A stretch of DNA of 64,000 bases from Undibacterium hunanense (GCF_014284335.1 NZ_JACOGF010000003.1:186001-250000), one strand, 5' to 3'. Positions 37,709 to 45,153 are shown, counted from the first letter of the stretch. Notes: generated by a model from the sequence alone, not told the origin. Numbers and translations: made by a program.

Positions 37709-37770
37709 TACAACTTTGCGGCAACACAGCAATCTACGGCCTGCCGATTCCTGTCGCCAGGTCGTTTTCA

Positions 37771-37814
37771 TTTGATGCCGATTTAATGTCGATTTGACGT
37801 CAATTTGATGTCAA
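37771..37814. repeat. Four 11-bp tandem repeats upstream of the first CE12 gene
   Basis: TTTGATGCCGA, TTTAATGTCGA, TTTGACGTCAA and TTTGATGTCAA are contiguous at 37771, 37782, 37793 and 37804. The 11-bp period is close to one helical turn, as in phased regulator sites. They lie about 110 bases upstream of the CE12-like gene. Confidence 0.8.
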
Positions 37815-37922
37815 TCACCGCTTTGATTGTTTTCCTGGGTGACACACTTTGCTACATGGCTGCCCTAAAATGCGTGAATAATTTACAGGTATTTTTATTG
37901 CCACATCCATTTCCTGATCTCC

Positions 37923-39173
37923 ATGAAAAAATTGCCGACTTCCAGCCTGTTTGTTTTCCTTGCTAGCATTGCCTTCAGCAATACGCTCCATGCACAGACA
38001 TATTCGTTTGATTTCAGTGCCAAACCAGGGGCAAAGTCCACTACAGTGAAAGCGAATGCCGTGTATTCGGCAGAAGCTGGATATGGCTTTGAAAACGGCG
38101 CCCAGGTCACGGCAACAAGCAATGGTGTCAGCAGTACCAAACCCTTCCTGTTTTCCGTTGCTGTGCCAGAAGGTAATTATCGCGTCAAACTCACGCTGGG
38201 TGACGCCGATGAGGCCTCTGAAACCACGGTCAAGGCCGAAACCCGTCGCCTGATGCTGGAAAAAGCCCAAACAAAAAAAGGTGAACGCATAGAAAGAAGT
38301 TTCGTCGTCAACGTACGTCGCCCAGGCATTGCTGGTGGTGGCGAAGTCAAACTGAAGCCACGCGAAACCGGCGAAGAGCAATTTACCTGGGACGATAAGC
38401 TGACGCTGGAATTCAATGGCCCACGCCCTAGCCTGGATGCCATCGATATCGAGCGCATAGACAATCTGCCTACCCTGTATTTGCTGGGCGACTCTACCGT
38501 CACCGATCAGCCTGGCGAACCTTACGCCAGTTGGGGGCAGATGCTGCCACGTTTCTTTTCATCAGATGTCAGTGTCGCCAATTATGCGCAATCCGGCGAA
38601 TCCCTGGCTTCGTCCAAATCAGCACGCCGGCTGGATAAAGTACTGAGCCTGGTCAAACCTTACGATTATGTGTTCATACAATTTGGGCACAATGACATGA
38701 AGGCAGTGGATGTAGCTACCTACAAGAATAATCTGAAAATATACACGGCAGCCCTGGCTGAAAAGCGAGCACAAGTGATACTGGTCACCCAGGTGCAACG
38801 CCGTACGTTTGAAGGTGGGACCATCATCAATTCACACAAGGGCTATCCGGATGCGGTACGTGAAGTGGCCAAAGAAGAAGGCTTGCCACTGATTGACCTG
38901 CATGCCATGAGCAAGGTTTTTTATGAAGCGCTGGGACCAGAAAAATCCTTGCTGGCATTTAAACCGGGCGACGGCACCCATCATAATGCTTATGGAGCTT
39001 ATGAACTGGCGAAGTGTATTGTGGAGGGTGTACGGCAAGCCAAGTTACCACTTGCAAAATCCATCCTCGCCGATGTCGGCAGTTTTGATCCGGCCAAACC
39101 TGATGCGCTGGAGTCATTCTCCATCCCGGCCAGCCCCGCCATGGTCAGCATCAAAAAGCCTGACGGCAGCTAA
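37923..39173 (+). CDS. Secreted CE12-type rhamnogalacturonan acetylesterase with N-terminal carbohydrate-binding-like domain
   Basis: 416 residues with a signal peptide (SLFVFLASIAFSNTLHAQ). Residues about 24-175 form a beta-rich domain (TYSFDFSAKPGA ... LTLEFNGPRPSLDAIDIERID) resembling carbohydrate-binding modules attached to CE12 enzymes. The SGNH hydrolase domain follows: LLGDSTVTDQPGEPYASWG (Ser block), FIQFGHNDMK (Asn block) and GDGTHHNAYGAYELA (Asp and His block). It should remove acetyl groups from galacturonate in rhamnogalacturonan and so open the backbone to the lyases. First of three SGNH genes in a row. Confidence 0.85.
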   Translation: MKKLPTSSLFVFLASIAFSNTLHAQTYSFDFSAKPGAKSTTVKANAVYSAEAGYGFENGAQVTATSNGVSSTKPFLFSVAVPEGNYRVKLTLGDADEASETTVKAETRRLMLEKAQTKKGERIERSFVVNVRRPGIAGGGEVKLKPRETGEEQFTWDDKLTLEFNGPRPSLDAIDIERIDNLPTLYLLGDSTVTDQPGEPYASWGQMLPRFFSSDVSVANYAQSGESLASSKSARRLDKVLSLVKPYDYVFIQFGHNDMKAVDVATYKNNLKIYTAALAEKRAQVILVTQVQRRTFEGGTIINSHKGYPDAVREVAKEEGLPLIDLHAMSKVFYEALGPEKSLLAFKPGDGTHHNAYGAYELAKCIVEGVRQAKLPLAKSILADVGSFDPAKPDALESFSIPASPAMVSIKKPDGS

Positions 39174-39230
39174 TTCTACGTTGAACCATATCGATATGTT
39201 TGCTACTACATTGTCTGCACAGAGGTTTTC

Positions 39231-40100
39231 ATGATCATTACCAAATCATTTTTCTTATCCTGGCGCAAAGCCGCACAGTTTTTGCTCTTCTTTGCTGTTG
39301 CAGGTTCGGCCTCAGCGCAAGCTACCAAGGAAGATGACAGACCGGTGGTAGACGAAAGCAAGCAGGCATCGGCCAAGCATGCGGTTGATCCGAAACTGCC
39401 CTCTTTCTTTATCGTCGGCGATTCCACTGCCCGCAGTGACGCCCCCATGCGTGGCTGGGCCGATGAAATTGCCCCCTATTTTGATTTGAGCAAGATCAAT
39501 GTCATCAACCGTGCCATAGGTGGCCGCAGCAGCCGCACCTACATACAGGAAGGTCGCTGGGATAAAGTATTGAGTGAAATGAAAGCTGGCGATTTTGTGC
39601 TGGTGCAATTTGGGCATAATGATGTTGGGCCGCTGGATATCAAAGGCAAGTTTCGCGGCAGCATACGCAGCGCCGGTGAAGAAACTGAAAACATCACCAA
39701 GCCTGATGGCAGTATTGAAGTCGTGCACAGCTATGGCTGGTATTTGAAGAAATACATACAAGATGCCAAAGCCAAAGGCATTTCTGTCATTCTTGCCACG
39801 CCAGTGCCACATAAAGAATGGGCCAACGATTTTGCCGAACATCGCAAGCTGGCAAATGCTGTTGCCAGGGAAACGCAAGTCCCCCTGATTGATGTCACCG
39901 CCATCACCGGCAAGACTTATGATGTCCTGGGCAAGGAAAAAGTGGACACCCTGTTCAGCGATCAGCGCACCCACACCAATATTGCCGGCGCCAGGATCAA
40001 TGCTGAATCGGTCGTGGCTGGCATCAAGGGTTTATCCAACAATGGGTTGAACAATTATCTGTCGCTCAAAGCTGGCGTCATTTCGCCGCAGGCAGACTAA
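39231..40100 (+). CDS. Secreted CE12-type rhamnogalacturonan acetylesterase (second copy)
   Basis: 289 residues, signal peptide followed by a single SGNH domain: FIVGDSTARSDAPMRGWADE, NRAIGGRSSRTYIQEGRWDKV, VQFGHNDVGPLD and SDQRTHTNIAGARINAE. The GDST and DxxH blocks match CE12 enzymes such as YesT and RhgT. It lacks the binding-like domain of the gene before it, so the two probably act on different acetylation sites or chain lengths; this is inference. Confidence 0.87.
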   Translation: MIITKSFFLSWRKAAQFLLFFAVAGSASAQATKEDDRPVVDESKQASAKHAVDPKLPSFFIVGDSTARSDAPMRGWADEIAPYFDLSKINVINRAIGGRSSRTYIQEGRWDKVLSEMKAGDFVLVQFGHNDVGPLDIKGKFRGSIRSAGEETENITKPDGSIEVVHSYGWYLKKYIQDAKAKGISVILATPVPHKEWANDFAEHRKLANAVARETQVPLIDVTAITGKTYDVLGKEKVDTLFSDQRTHTNIAGARINAESVVAGIKGLSNNGLNNYLSLKAGVISPQAD

Positions 40101-40139
40101 AGCATTTTCTGACGCAATTCACTCACTAGAAAACACATC

Positions 40140-40847
40140 ATGAAACGTTTATTTTTGTCTGCCCTTCTGGTCACGTCTTTCTGTAACGCACAGGTCAGTT
40201 CCGCACCAGTACCACCCAAACAGGCAACCACGCTTGCCAGCGATCAGAATTACAGCCCAAGAATCAATTACCAGACCTATTTCAATGACTATATAACGCT
40301 TAGAAAAAATCGGCCAGCCGACCTGATTTTCATCGGCGACTCCATTACCGAGCAATGGCGTTGGGGTGCAGGTTCACCGGTATGGAAGCAACATTTTGAA
40401 GAACGCGCCATCGACTTTGGACTGGGGGCAGACAAGACACAACATACCATCTGGCGTCTGGAAAACATCGATTTATCCGCCTTCAGCCCGAAAGCAGCAG
40501 TAATACTGATAGGTACCAATAATGTGAACGATACGCCGGAAGAGATAAGCGATGGCGTCAAGGCAGTGATTACCGCTACCCAGAAAAAATTCTCTGGCAT
40601 CAAAGTCGTCTTGCTGAGTATTTTGCCGAACGCCCGCGCCACCGAAAAAATGGCGACAGTGAACGGCTTGCTGGCACCATTGGCAGACCAGAAAAACATT
40701 TTCTACCTGAACCTGGCAGAAAAATTTCCGGCTGTGGGCGATAACTGGAAAGGTTTAAGCAAAGACAAACTGCATCTGTCTGCAGAAGGTTATGAAGTAT
40801 GGGCAAGCGAGCTGGAAGCAATTCTGCCTGTCGTACTATCCAAGTAA
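40140..40847 (+). CDS. Secreted GDSL/SGNH hydrolase (acetylesterase-like)
   Basis: 235 residues with a signal peptide ending near VSSAP. SGNH blocks: FIGDSITEQWRWG with the catalytic Ser, DFGLGADKTQHTIWRL, LIGTNNVNDT and KDKLHLSAEGYEVWASEL with Asp and His. It is closer to the platelet-activating-factor-acetylhydrolase-like GDSL group than to CE12, so it likely deacetylates other sugars of the same polymer. It ends the plus-strand polysaccharide block and is followed by an inverted repeat. Confidence 0.82.
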   Translation: MKRLFLSALLVTSFCNAQVSSAPVPPKQATTLASDQNYSPRINYQTYFNDYITLRKNRPADLIFIGDSITEQWRWGAGSPVWKQHFEERAIDFGLGADKTQHTIWRLENIDLSAFSPKAAVILIGTNNVNDTPEEISDGVKAVITATQKKFSGIKVVLLSILPNARATEKMATVNGLLAPLADQKNIFYLNLAEKFPAVGDNWKGLSKDKLHLSAEGYEVWASELEAILPVVLSK

Positions 40848-40856
40848 CAAGCACCA

Positions 40857-40894
40857 ATCAGGTGATGTCATGCAAAAAAACAGCATCACCTGAT
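40857..40894. terminator. Inverted repeat between convergent esterase and nsrR genes (possible terminator)
   Basis: A perfect 11-bp stem, ATCAGGTGATG (40857-40867) with CATCACCTGAT (40884-40894), around a 16-base loop. There is no T run after it on either strand, so intrinsic termination is uncertain, but its position between two convergent genes fits. Confidence 0.5.
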
Positions 40895-40902
40895 GTGCCC
40901 CG

Positions 40903-41382
40903 TCATTGCTTTATCTGCGCACCCCGGCTGATTTGTGCTCTGTCCACAAAACCCAATTTGTGCAGCATGACAATTGCCTCATGGGTATTGCCAGCCAGCG
41001 CATCTTCCAGTGTATGGGTATCCAGATGCGCATAAAAGACCGACAAAGCCTGATCCAGTATAGTTTTTAGCTGGCAATTGCCACGCAACTCACATGGCGG
41101 CGTAGCACAGTCAATCAATGCACTCTCCCCTTCCAGTTCCCTGATCGTTGTACCAAGCCTATAAGTTTTTGCCGGACGCGCCAGCGCCATGCCACCACCT
41201 TTACCTCTGGTCGTTATGATCCAGTTTTTTTGTGCCATGAAATGCACCACCTTGACCAGATGATTACGTGAAATCGCAAATTTCGTCGCAATTTCAGTAA
41301 TCGTCACGGGTTCTTCTCTTTCCTTATGGCTTAGGTACATCAACACGCGCAAGCCAAGGTCGGTAAAGTGAGTTAGTTGCAT
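40903..41382 (-). CDS. nsrR: Rrf2-family nitric-oxide-sensing repressor NsrR
   Basis: 159 residues from ATG 41382 (MQLTHFTDLGLRVLMYLS); the frame extends 24 codons upstream without family similarity. The winged helix includes TITEIATKFAISRNHLVKVVHFMAQ, followed by TTRGKGGGMALA. Three cysteines spaced C-x4-C-x5-C (in DCATPPCELRGNCQ) match the [Fe-S] ligands of NsrR. It is downstream of hmp on the same strand, and NsrR-type palindromes precede hmp, so it should repress hmp until nitric oxide damages the cluster. Confidence 0.92.
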   Translation of the reverse strand: MQLTHFTDLGLRVLMYLSHKEREEPVTITEIATKFAISRNHLVKVVHFMAQKNWIITTRGKGGGMALARPAKTYRLGTTIRELEGESALIDCATPPCELRGNCQLKTILDQALSVFYAHLDTHTLEDALAGNTHEAIVMLHKLGFVDRAQISRGAQIKQ

Positions 41383-41473
41383 AAAAATTCTGGAATCAGG
41401 GTCAGGTGAAGCATGATAATACAGTTGCCAAAATCCTTGAAAATTAAGCTTCAAGTAATGTCGCCATGAAAAC

Positions 41474-41508
41474 TGACGCCACGTAATCAGGATGGCGATA
41501 TGGCGTCA
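41474..41508 (-). terminator. Hairpin after hmp (possible weak terminator)
   Basis: TGACGCCA (41474-41481) pairs with TGGCGTCA (41501-41508) around a 19-base loop. On the minus strand it is followed by GTTTTC, a short T run. It lies 35 bases after the hmp stop and before nsrR, so it may lower read-through into the repressor gene. Confidence 0.45.
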
Positions 41509-41542
41509 ATTCCAGTTATTGTACTTATTGCGCTTATTGCAC

Positions 41543-42760
41543 CTAGTGCGCAAATCCCCCACTGCCAAACGCTTCCTTGTGAATGCGGTCGGCTGCCACA
41601 CCCAGTGCGCGCAGGCTGGTAATCTGCGCCTGCATGAAGGGTATTGGCCCACAGACATAATAATCGGCTTCAGGCAAGATAACCTCATTTGCAACGGCTT
41701 GCAGGTTCAGGCGGCCACTGTAATCAAAGTCCACTGATGGCCGATCATTTACCCTTGGTGACTCATAGTAAATCATCGATTTTACATGCGCATGTGCCCC
41801 GGTCAGTTCACGTACATGATGTTTGAATGCATGTACGCCACCGTGCCGGCAGGCATGTAAAAAGCGGACTTGTCGCGATGTCTTGTTATGCAGCAAATGC
41901 TCCAGCATGGCCATCTTGGGCGTTACCCCTACACCGGCGCTGATCAGTACCACAGGCGTCTCACGGTCTTCATGCAAGACATAATCACCCATAGGTGGTG
42001 CCAGATCCAGTATCGCTCCCTCATGCAGGTCACGATGCAATACATTCGAGACCAGTCCGGCCGGCTTATTCTCTATTCCGGCTTCCCGTTTGACGGAAAT
42101 ACGCAGGCATTCACCGCCCGGTGCCGCGGACAGACTGTACTGACGCGGTTGCATGATGCCCAGTTCCGGCACGAACACCTTGACTGACACATATTGCCCC
42201 GGGCGATATGCCGGCACTTTGCCACCGTCAGCCGGACGCAAATAGAAAGAGGTGATTTCTTCACTTTCTGCAATTTTCTGGCTGATGACAAAGCTGCGCC
42301 AGCCTGTCCAGCCGCCTTGGAGAGCTGCGGCCTGTGTATAGATGGCAGCTTCCTGGGCAATCAATATATCAGCCAGTTGCCCATAGGCGGCAGCCCAGGC
42401 AGCGATCAGCTCATCCGAGGCCGCATCGCCCAGCACTTCCTTGATTGATGCCAGCAAATGCTTGCCTACGATAGGATAGTGCTCTGCCCGGATACCTACG
42501 CTGACATGCTTGTTTGCGACCAGCGTCAGTACTGGCATCAATACCATGGGGTTGTCGATATGCTCCGCATACGCCAGCACAGCCATTGCCAGCGCCTGCT
42601 GCTGGTTGCCGGATTGCTGATTACCCTGATTAAAGACAGGTTTTAATTCGGGATTGTGTTCAAACATGCGTGCGTAAAAATGACGCGTCAGCGTGACACC
42701 GTGTTCTTTCAGAACCGGGACGGTGGCTTTAACCAGCTCACGAGTGGAAATATCCAGCAT
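41543..42760 (-). CDS. hmp: Flavohaemoglobin (nitric oxide dioxygenase)
   Basis: 405 residues, preceded by a GAGGA ribosome site. The globin domain (1-140) has the distal Tyr in HFYARMFEHNPELKPVFN and the proximal His in ANKHVSVGI. The reductase part carries the FAD motif RQYSLSAAPGG and the NAD motif ISAGVGVTPKMAMLEH, ending with DRIHKEAFG. It oxidises nitric oxide to nitrate with O2 and NADH in the cytoplasm. The upstream palindrome at 42775-42791 fits NsrR control. Confidence 0.95.
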   Translation of the reverse strand: MLDISTRELVKATVPVLKEHGVTLTRHFYARMFEHNPELKPVFNQGNQQSGNQQQALAMAVLAYAEHIDNPMVLMPVLTLVANKHVSVGIRAEHYPIVGKHLLASIKEVLGDAASDELIAAWAAAYGQLADILIAQEAAIYTQAAALQGGWTGWRSFVISQKIAESEEITSFYLRPADGGKVPAYRPGQYVSVKVFVPELGIMQPRQYSLSAAPGGECLRISVKREAGIENKPAGLVSNVLHRDLHEGAILDLAPPMGDYVLHEDRETPVVLISAGVGVTPKMAMLEHLLHNKTSRQVRFLHACRHGGVHAFKHHVRELTGAHAHVKSMIYYESPRVNDRPSVDFDYSGRLNLQAVANEVILPEADYYVCGPIPFMQAQITSLRALGVAADRIHKEAFGSGGFAH

Positions 42761-42774
42761 AAAATCCTCATTAA

Positions 42775-42791
42775 ATGTATTTTAAATACAT
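42775..42791 (-). promoter_or_regulatory. NsrR operator upstream of hmp
   Basis: ATGTATTTTAAATACAT is a perfect 8-1-8 palindrome matching the NsrR consensus of beta/gammaproteobacteria (ATGyATTTnAAATrCAT). It begins 15 bases upstream of the hmp start codon, where bound repressor would block the promoter or early elongation. Confidence 0.85.
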
Positions 42792-42859
42792 ATTTAAAGT
42801 TAAAAAAATGATGCGAAACCGCAAAGAAATCATCTTTCAAGATTTCCTGTCAACATCAT

Positions 42860-42900
42860 AATCCACTTAACATGCATTTACAATACATGTTAAGTGGATT
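42860..42900. promoter_or_regulatory. Long inverted repeat holding a second NsrR-like site
   Basis: A perfect 15-bp inverted repeat (42860-42874 with 42886-42900) encloses ATGCATTTACAATACAT at 42872-42888, one mismatch from the NsrR consensus. It lies about 110 bases upstream of hmp and 54 bases after the HNH gene. A T run follows on the plus strand only, where no gene ends, so a regulatory role is more likely than termination. Confidence 0.55.
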
Positions 42901-42953
42901 TTTCCTATCAGGACTTATGCAAAACTACGCCAACTGCAGCTATGGCGCGCCCG

Positions 42954-43517
42954 TCACTGCAATAAACGACTATGGCGTGGCAATTTGGCGGTCAGATAAT
43001 CCAACTGATCAGCAATCACGTTCCTGCCACTCAAAATGAAGTGTTCAAAACGACAGGGAGCATACGGTACATAAATCAATGGTCTGAAGTCATGTACCAG
43101 CTTACTGCCCTTGTTCTGATTGCAGATACGGCACGCAGTAACACAGTTTTCCCACACGTCCTTACCGCCTCGAGAACGTGCCAGCACGTGATCACGAGAC
43201 AGTTCGTGGTAAAGAAATTTCTCACCACAATAGGCGCAAATATACTTGTCACGTGCATATAACAGACGATTACCATCGCCCAGCGGGATTTGATGTCGGC
43301 TATTCTTCGACATACGTTCACTATTACGTATGGAAATGATGGGACGAACGACGATTTTTGACTGTTCGCCATCCTTGTTATAGCCCCCACGCAGCATCAG
43401 CACCTGATCGCCGATGTCCCATGCTACCTTTTGGGCAGCATAATGGGTCGCGGCATCATTTTGACTGATCCAGTCGTATGGTATTCCTGCTATGTCTAAA
43501 ACCAGTATTTGTTGCAT
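42954..43517 (-). CDS. HNH endonuclease family protein
   Basis: 187 residues. The HNH/zinc module sits at about residues 90-135: CAYCGEKF, then LSRDHVLARSRGGKDVWENCVTAC with the catalytic His, then CRICNQNKGSK. Two CxxC pairs likely bind zinc. The first 85 residues have no recognised domain. Proteins of this length are common single-copy genes in Burkholderiales; their role (repair, or a relic of a mobile element) is not known to me. A GGTGATG ribosome site precedes the ATG. It borders the tRNA island. Confidence 0.8.
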   Translation of the reverse strand: MQQILVLDIAGIPYDWISQNDAATHYAAQKVAWDIGDQVLMLRGGYNKDGEQSKIVVRPIISIRNSERMSKNSRHQIPLGDGNRLLYARDKYICAYCGEKFLYHELSRDHVLARSRGGKDVWENCVTACRICNQNKGSKLVHDFRPLIYVPYAPCRFEHFILSGRNVIADQLDYLTAKLPRHSRLLQ

Positions 43518-43803
43518 ACATCACCTGTTTCTTTGGGATGTTTTCAATTTGGGAAGACGGGGACTGACTCTTACATTGTAGCGACTAATTGCAATCATCG
43601 TATAAAGCTTTTCGGGCAAGCGTTCCTCACACCTCGCTAGCAATGTAGTGAAATACAAAATGGCGCAGCGCTCACCAGCCAAGGTGACAACAAACAAAAA
43701 TCGTGAGGTATTTTCATTTGCCATACGCTGCATAAATGATCGCTGACGAATGCGTCGAGCTTGTTTTAAATCGCTTCCATTACAGGAATGCGTGTTGATA
43801 AAG
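43518..43803. other. Gap between HNH gene and tRNA-Cys
   Basis: About 285 bases. A minus-strand open frame of roughly 67 codons from ATG 43724 exists but has no ribosome site or recognised similarity. No hairpin terminator is evident. Confidence 0.4.
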
Positions 43804-43877
43804 AGCCTGGTGCCGGATTCGAACCGGCGAACAACAGTTTTGCAGACTGCGCCTTTTGACCTCTCAGGAAACCAGGC
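43804..43877 (-). tRNA. tRNA-Cys (anticodon GCA), CCA not encoded
   Basis: A full cloverleaf can be drawn: 7-bp acceptor stem GCCTGGT/ACCAGGC, D-arm with a 3-bp stem and a GG-containing loop, anticodon stem GCAGT/ACTGT with loop CTGCAAA (anticodon GCA, plus 43841-43843), short variable region, and T-arm with 5-bp stem and loop TTCGAAT. The discriminator base is U, the usual identity element of tRNA-Cys. The 3' CCA is absent (CTT instead). The D-arm resembles that of tRNA-Tyr/Leu rather than normal tRNA-Cys, so this is an atypical, probably acquired, copy. Confidence 0.75.
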
Positions 43878-43944
43878 AGAGATTTTCATTGACGAAACGC
43901 ATGTGGGAAGTGCGTTTGATCATGCACATATGGAATCGACAGCA

Positions 43945-44181
43945 TCACAGCCTGCGTTTTTTCCACGCATAGCTGGAATCTGTTTCAGCTACGCCGGCCA
44001 GGCCGACAGAATCCGGGTTTTCAGATGACATGGTGACATGGCATATCGCCAGGCCATTGCGCTGTTTTGTGCGCAAGGCTTCTGCAAAGTGCAGCGCCTG
44101 CGTCATTTCATTACGGCCAAATTCTTTAGAGTTAGCCAGTCGTTGACCATCAACAACGATGGTCCAATAAATCGTAAACAT
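43945..44181 (-). CDS. Small protein of phage/plasmid type, unknown function
   Basis: 78 residues, AAGAAG ribosome site upstream. The sequence (IYWTIVVDGQRLANSKEFGR, MTQALHFAEALR, TMSSENPDSVGLAGVAET, YAWKKRRL) resembles, from memory, short proteins that recur in phages and plasmids of Burkholderiales; I cannot name a domain. It lies between the two tRNA genes on the same strand, so all three are probably on one transcript. No membrane segment or signal. Confidence 0.6.
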   Translation of the reverse strand: MFTIYWTIVVDGQRLANSKEFGRNEMTQALHFAEALRTKQRNGLAICHVTMSSENPDSVGLAGVAETDSSYAWKKRRL

Positions 44182-44263
44182 AATTTTTCTTCTTTTATTA
44201 TTATTTTATTTTTTCTTCAAATTCAGTAACTTTCCGCCTTGGTGCAAGCACAAGAAATACTGA

Positions 44264-44347
44264 TGGTGGATCGCCCAGGAATCGAACCTGGCCAGCCTAA
44301 GCAACTGTTTTACAGACAGCCCCGCGTCCATAGCGGAATATCAATCC
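44264..44347 (-). tRNA. tRNA-Tyr (anticodon GTA), CCA encoded
   Basis: Acceptor GGATTGA/GCGATCC (six of seven pairs), D-stem CCGC/GCGG with a 7-base loop containing GG, anticodon stem GCTGT/ACAGT with loop CTGTAAA (GTA, plus 44311-44313), a 12-base long variable region as in class II tRNAs, and T-arm CCAGG/CCTGG with loop TTCGATT. The discriminator is A and the CCA is encoded (plus 44264-44266). The four-base linker before the D-stem and the mismatch at acceptor pair 7 are odd and suggest a divergent or partly degenerate gene. Confidence 0.7.
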
Positions 44348-44353
44348 ATTTTT

Positions 44354-44376
44354 TGTTGGATGACATAGCGTCATCC
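44354..44376. repeat. Small perfect hairpin upstream of tRNA-Tyr
   Basis: GGATGAC (44358-44364) and GTCATCC (44370-44376) with a 5-base loop, read on the minus strand in the leader just before the tRNA. Possibly a processing signal. Confidence 0.5.
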
Positions 44377-44477
44377 TTGAGTTGTGCAACACGGCGATAT
44401 GCCATGCGCAGGTTGAGATGTCGTCTCCGTTCATGATCCTGTTACATGGATCACGAACCGAGATTTCATCATTACAT

Positions 44478-44497
44478 CTTCCCAAATTGTTAAAGAA
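44478..44497 (-). promoter_or_regulatory. rRNA-like boxA in the leader of the tRNA transcript
   Basis: The minus strand reads TTCTTTAACAATTTGGGAAG, which contains the boxA core (CTTTAACA) found in rRNA leaders and spacers of proteobacteria. It lies about 130 bases upstream of tRNA-Tyr on the same strand. Function in antitermination or RNA processing is inferred. Confidence 0.55.
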
Positions 44498-44590
44498 TCC
44501 CGTGTTATCCGGTGTTTTCCGGCACGACCGCCATGCGGCGGGTTCTATTGCTGGGTCTCTGTGAATTGAGACCATTTAAAAATCAAGAAA

Positions 44591-44622
44591 AAAGCCCGGT
44601 GCTTTTCAGGCATCCGGGCTTT
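44591..44622 (-). terminator. Strong terminator hairpin (effective on minus strand, possibly both)
   Basis: AAAGCCCGG (44591-44599) pairs with CCGGGCTTT (44614-44622), with extra pairing in the loop. On the minus strand it is followed by a run of T (GCTTTTTTC), and on the plus strand by TTTTC. It ends the transcript of the small ORF at 44668-44961 and insulates the tRNA unit. Confidence 0.85.
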
Positions 44623-44667
44623 TCAGCTTGTGTATCATGAAGCGGGCTTTTGCCTGCCTCCATAATG

Positions 44668-44961
44668 TCAAGGGTTACCCCCTCGGATGTCAATCATACG
44701 TGTCCAGTAGTAGCCATAATCTTGATAGCCATGTTCGCCAGAGCACGTAAAAACTGGGAGTGCGCAGCCAGCATCTGTAGCAGCCTGGATATCAGTGATT
44801 GCTGTAATCTGTGCAACCGCTTTTACCGCACCGGCTACACTCGCGGCATTGCGCATACTGGCAGGAAGCAAACTGGCCAGCCCATTCAACAACAGCCCTG
44901 CCCGCGCTGCGAGGCGCAAGTTTGATAAAGATGCTGGTTGAGAAGTGGTTTTCACGATCAT
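44668..44961 (-). CDS. Hypothetical small protein
   Basis: 97 residues. Not recognised. It starts MIVKTTSQPASLSNLRLAAR, has an Ala/Leu-rich, weakly hydrophobic middle (LLLNGLASLLPA; ASVAGAVKAVAQITAI) and an aromatic C-terminal part with two cysteines (CALPVFTC, YQDYGYYWTRMIDIRGG). A purine-rich ribosome site is close to the ATG, and a strong terminator follows 46 bases after the stop, which supports expression. The AT-rich region upstream (44962-45153) holds its promoter. Confidence 0.5.
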   Translation of the reverse strand: MIVKTTSQPASLSNLRLAARAGLLLNGLASLLPASMRNAASVAGAVKAVAQITAITDIQAATDAGCALPVFTCSGEHGYQDYGYYWTRMIDIRGGNP

Positions 44962-45153
44962 TTCCGTTCAGTTTTAAAAAATGCCTTTTGTTTCAGTGAT
45001 TAAATCTTGCCACAGGTTTTTTCAACAAGCAAGCCTTTTAATGAATATTTTCTTCTTAATATGACGATTTATATTTTAAAAAGACGATTTACACACCTGT
45101 ATGTTGCATTTACACCTACGCATATGCAGACCTTATACTGAATTCCTTCACTC

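Noticed and set aside
42860-42900. Terminator of the HNH gene
   Set aside because: The stem is strong, but on the minus strand, the direction of the HNH gene, it is not followed by a T run.
43521-43889. Minus-strand open frame of 122 codons after the HNH gene
   Set aside because: Its first third is the tRNA-Cys read as protein (GAVCKTVVRRFESG). A shorter version from ATG 43724 has no ribosome site or known relatives.
44297-44575. Minus-strand open frame of 92 codons upstream of tRNA-Tyr
   Set aside because: It reads through the tRNA-Tyr gene and the boxA leader; it is a by-product of structured RNA sequence.
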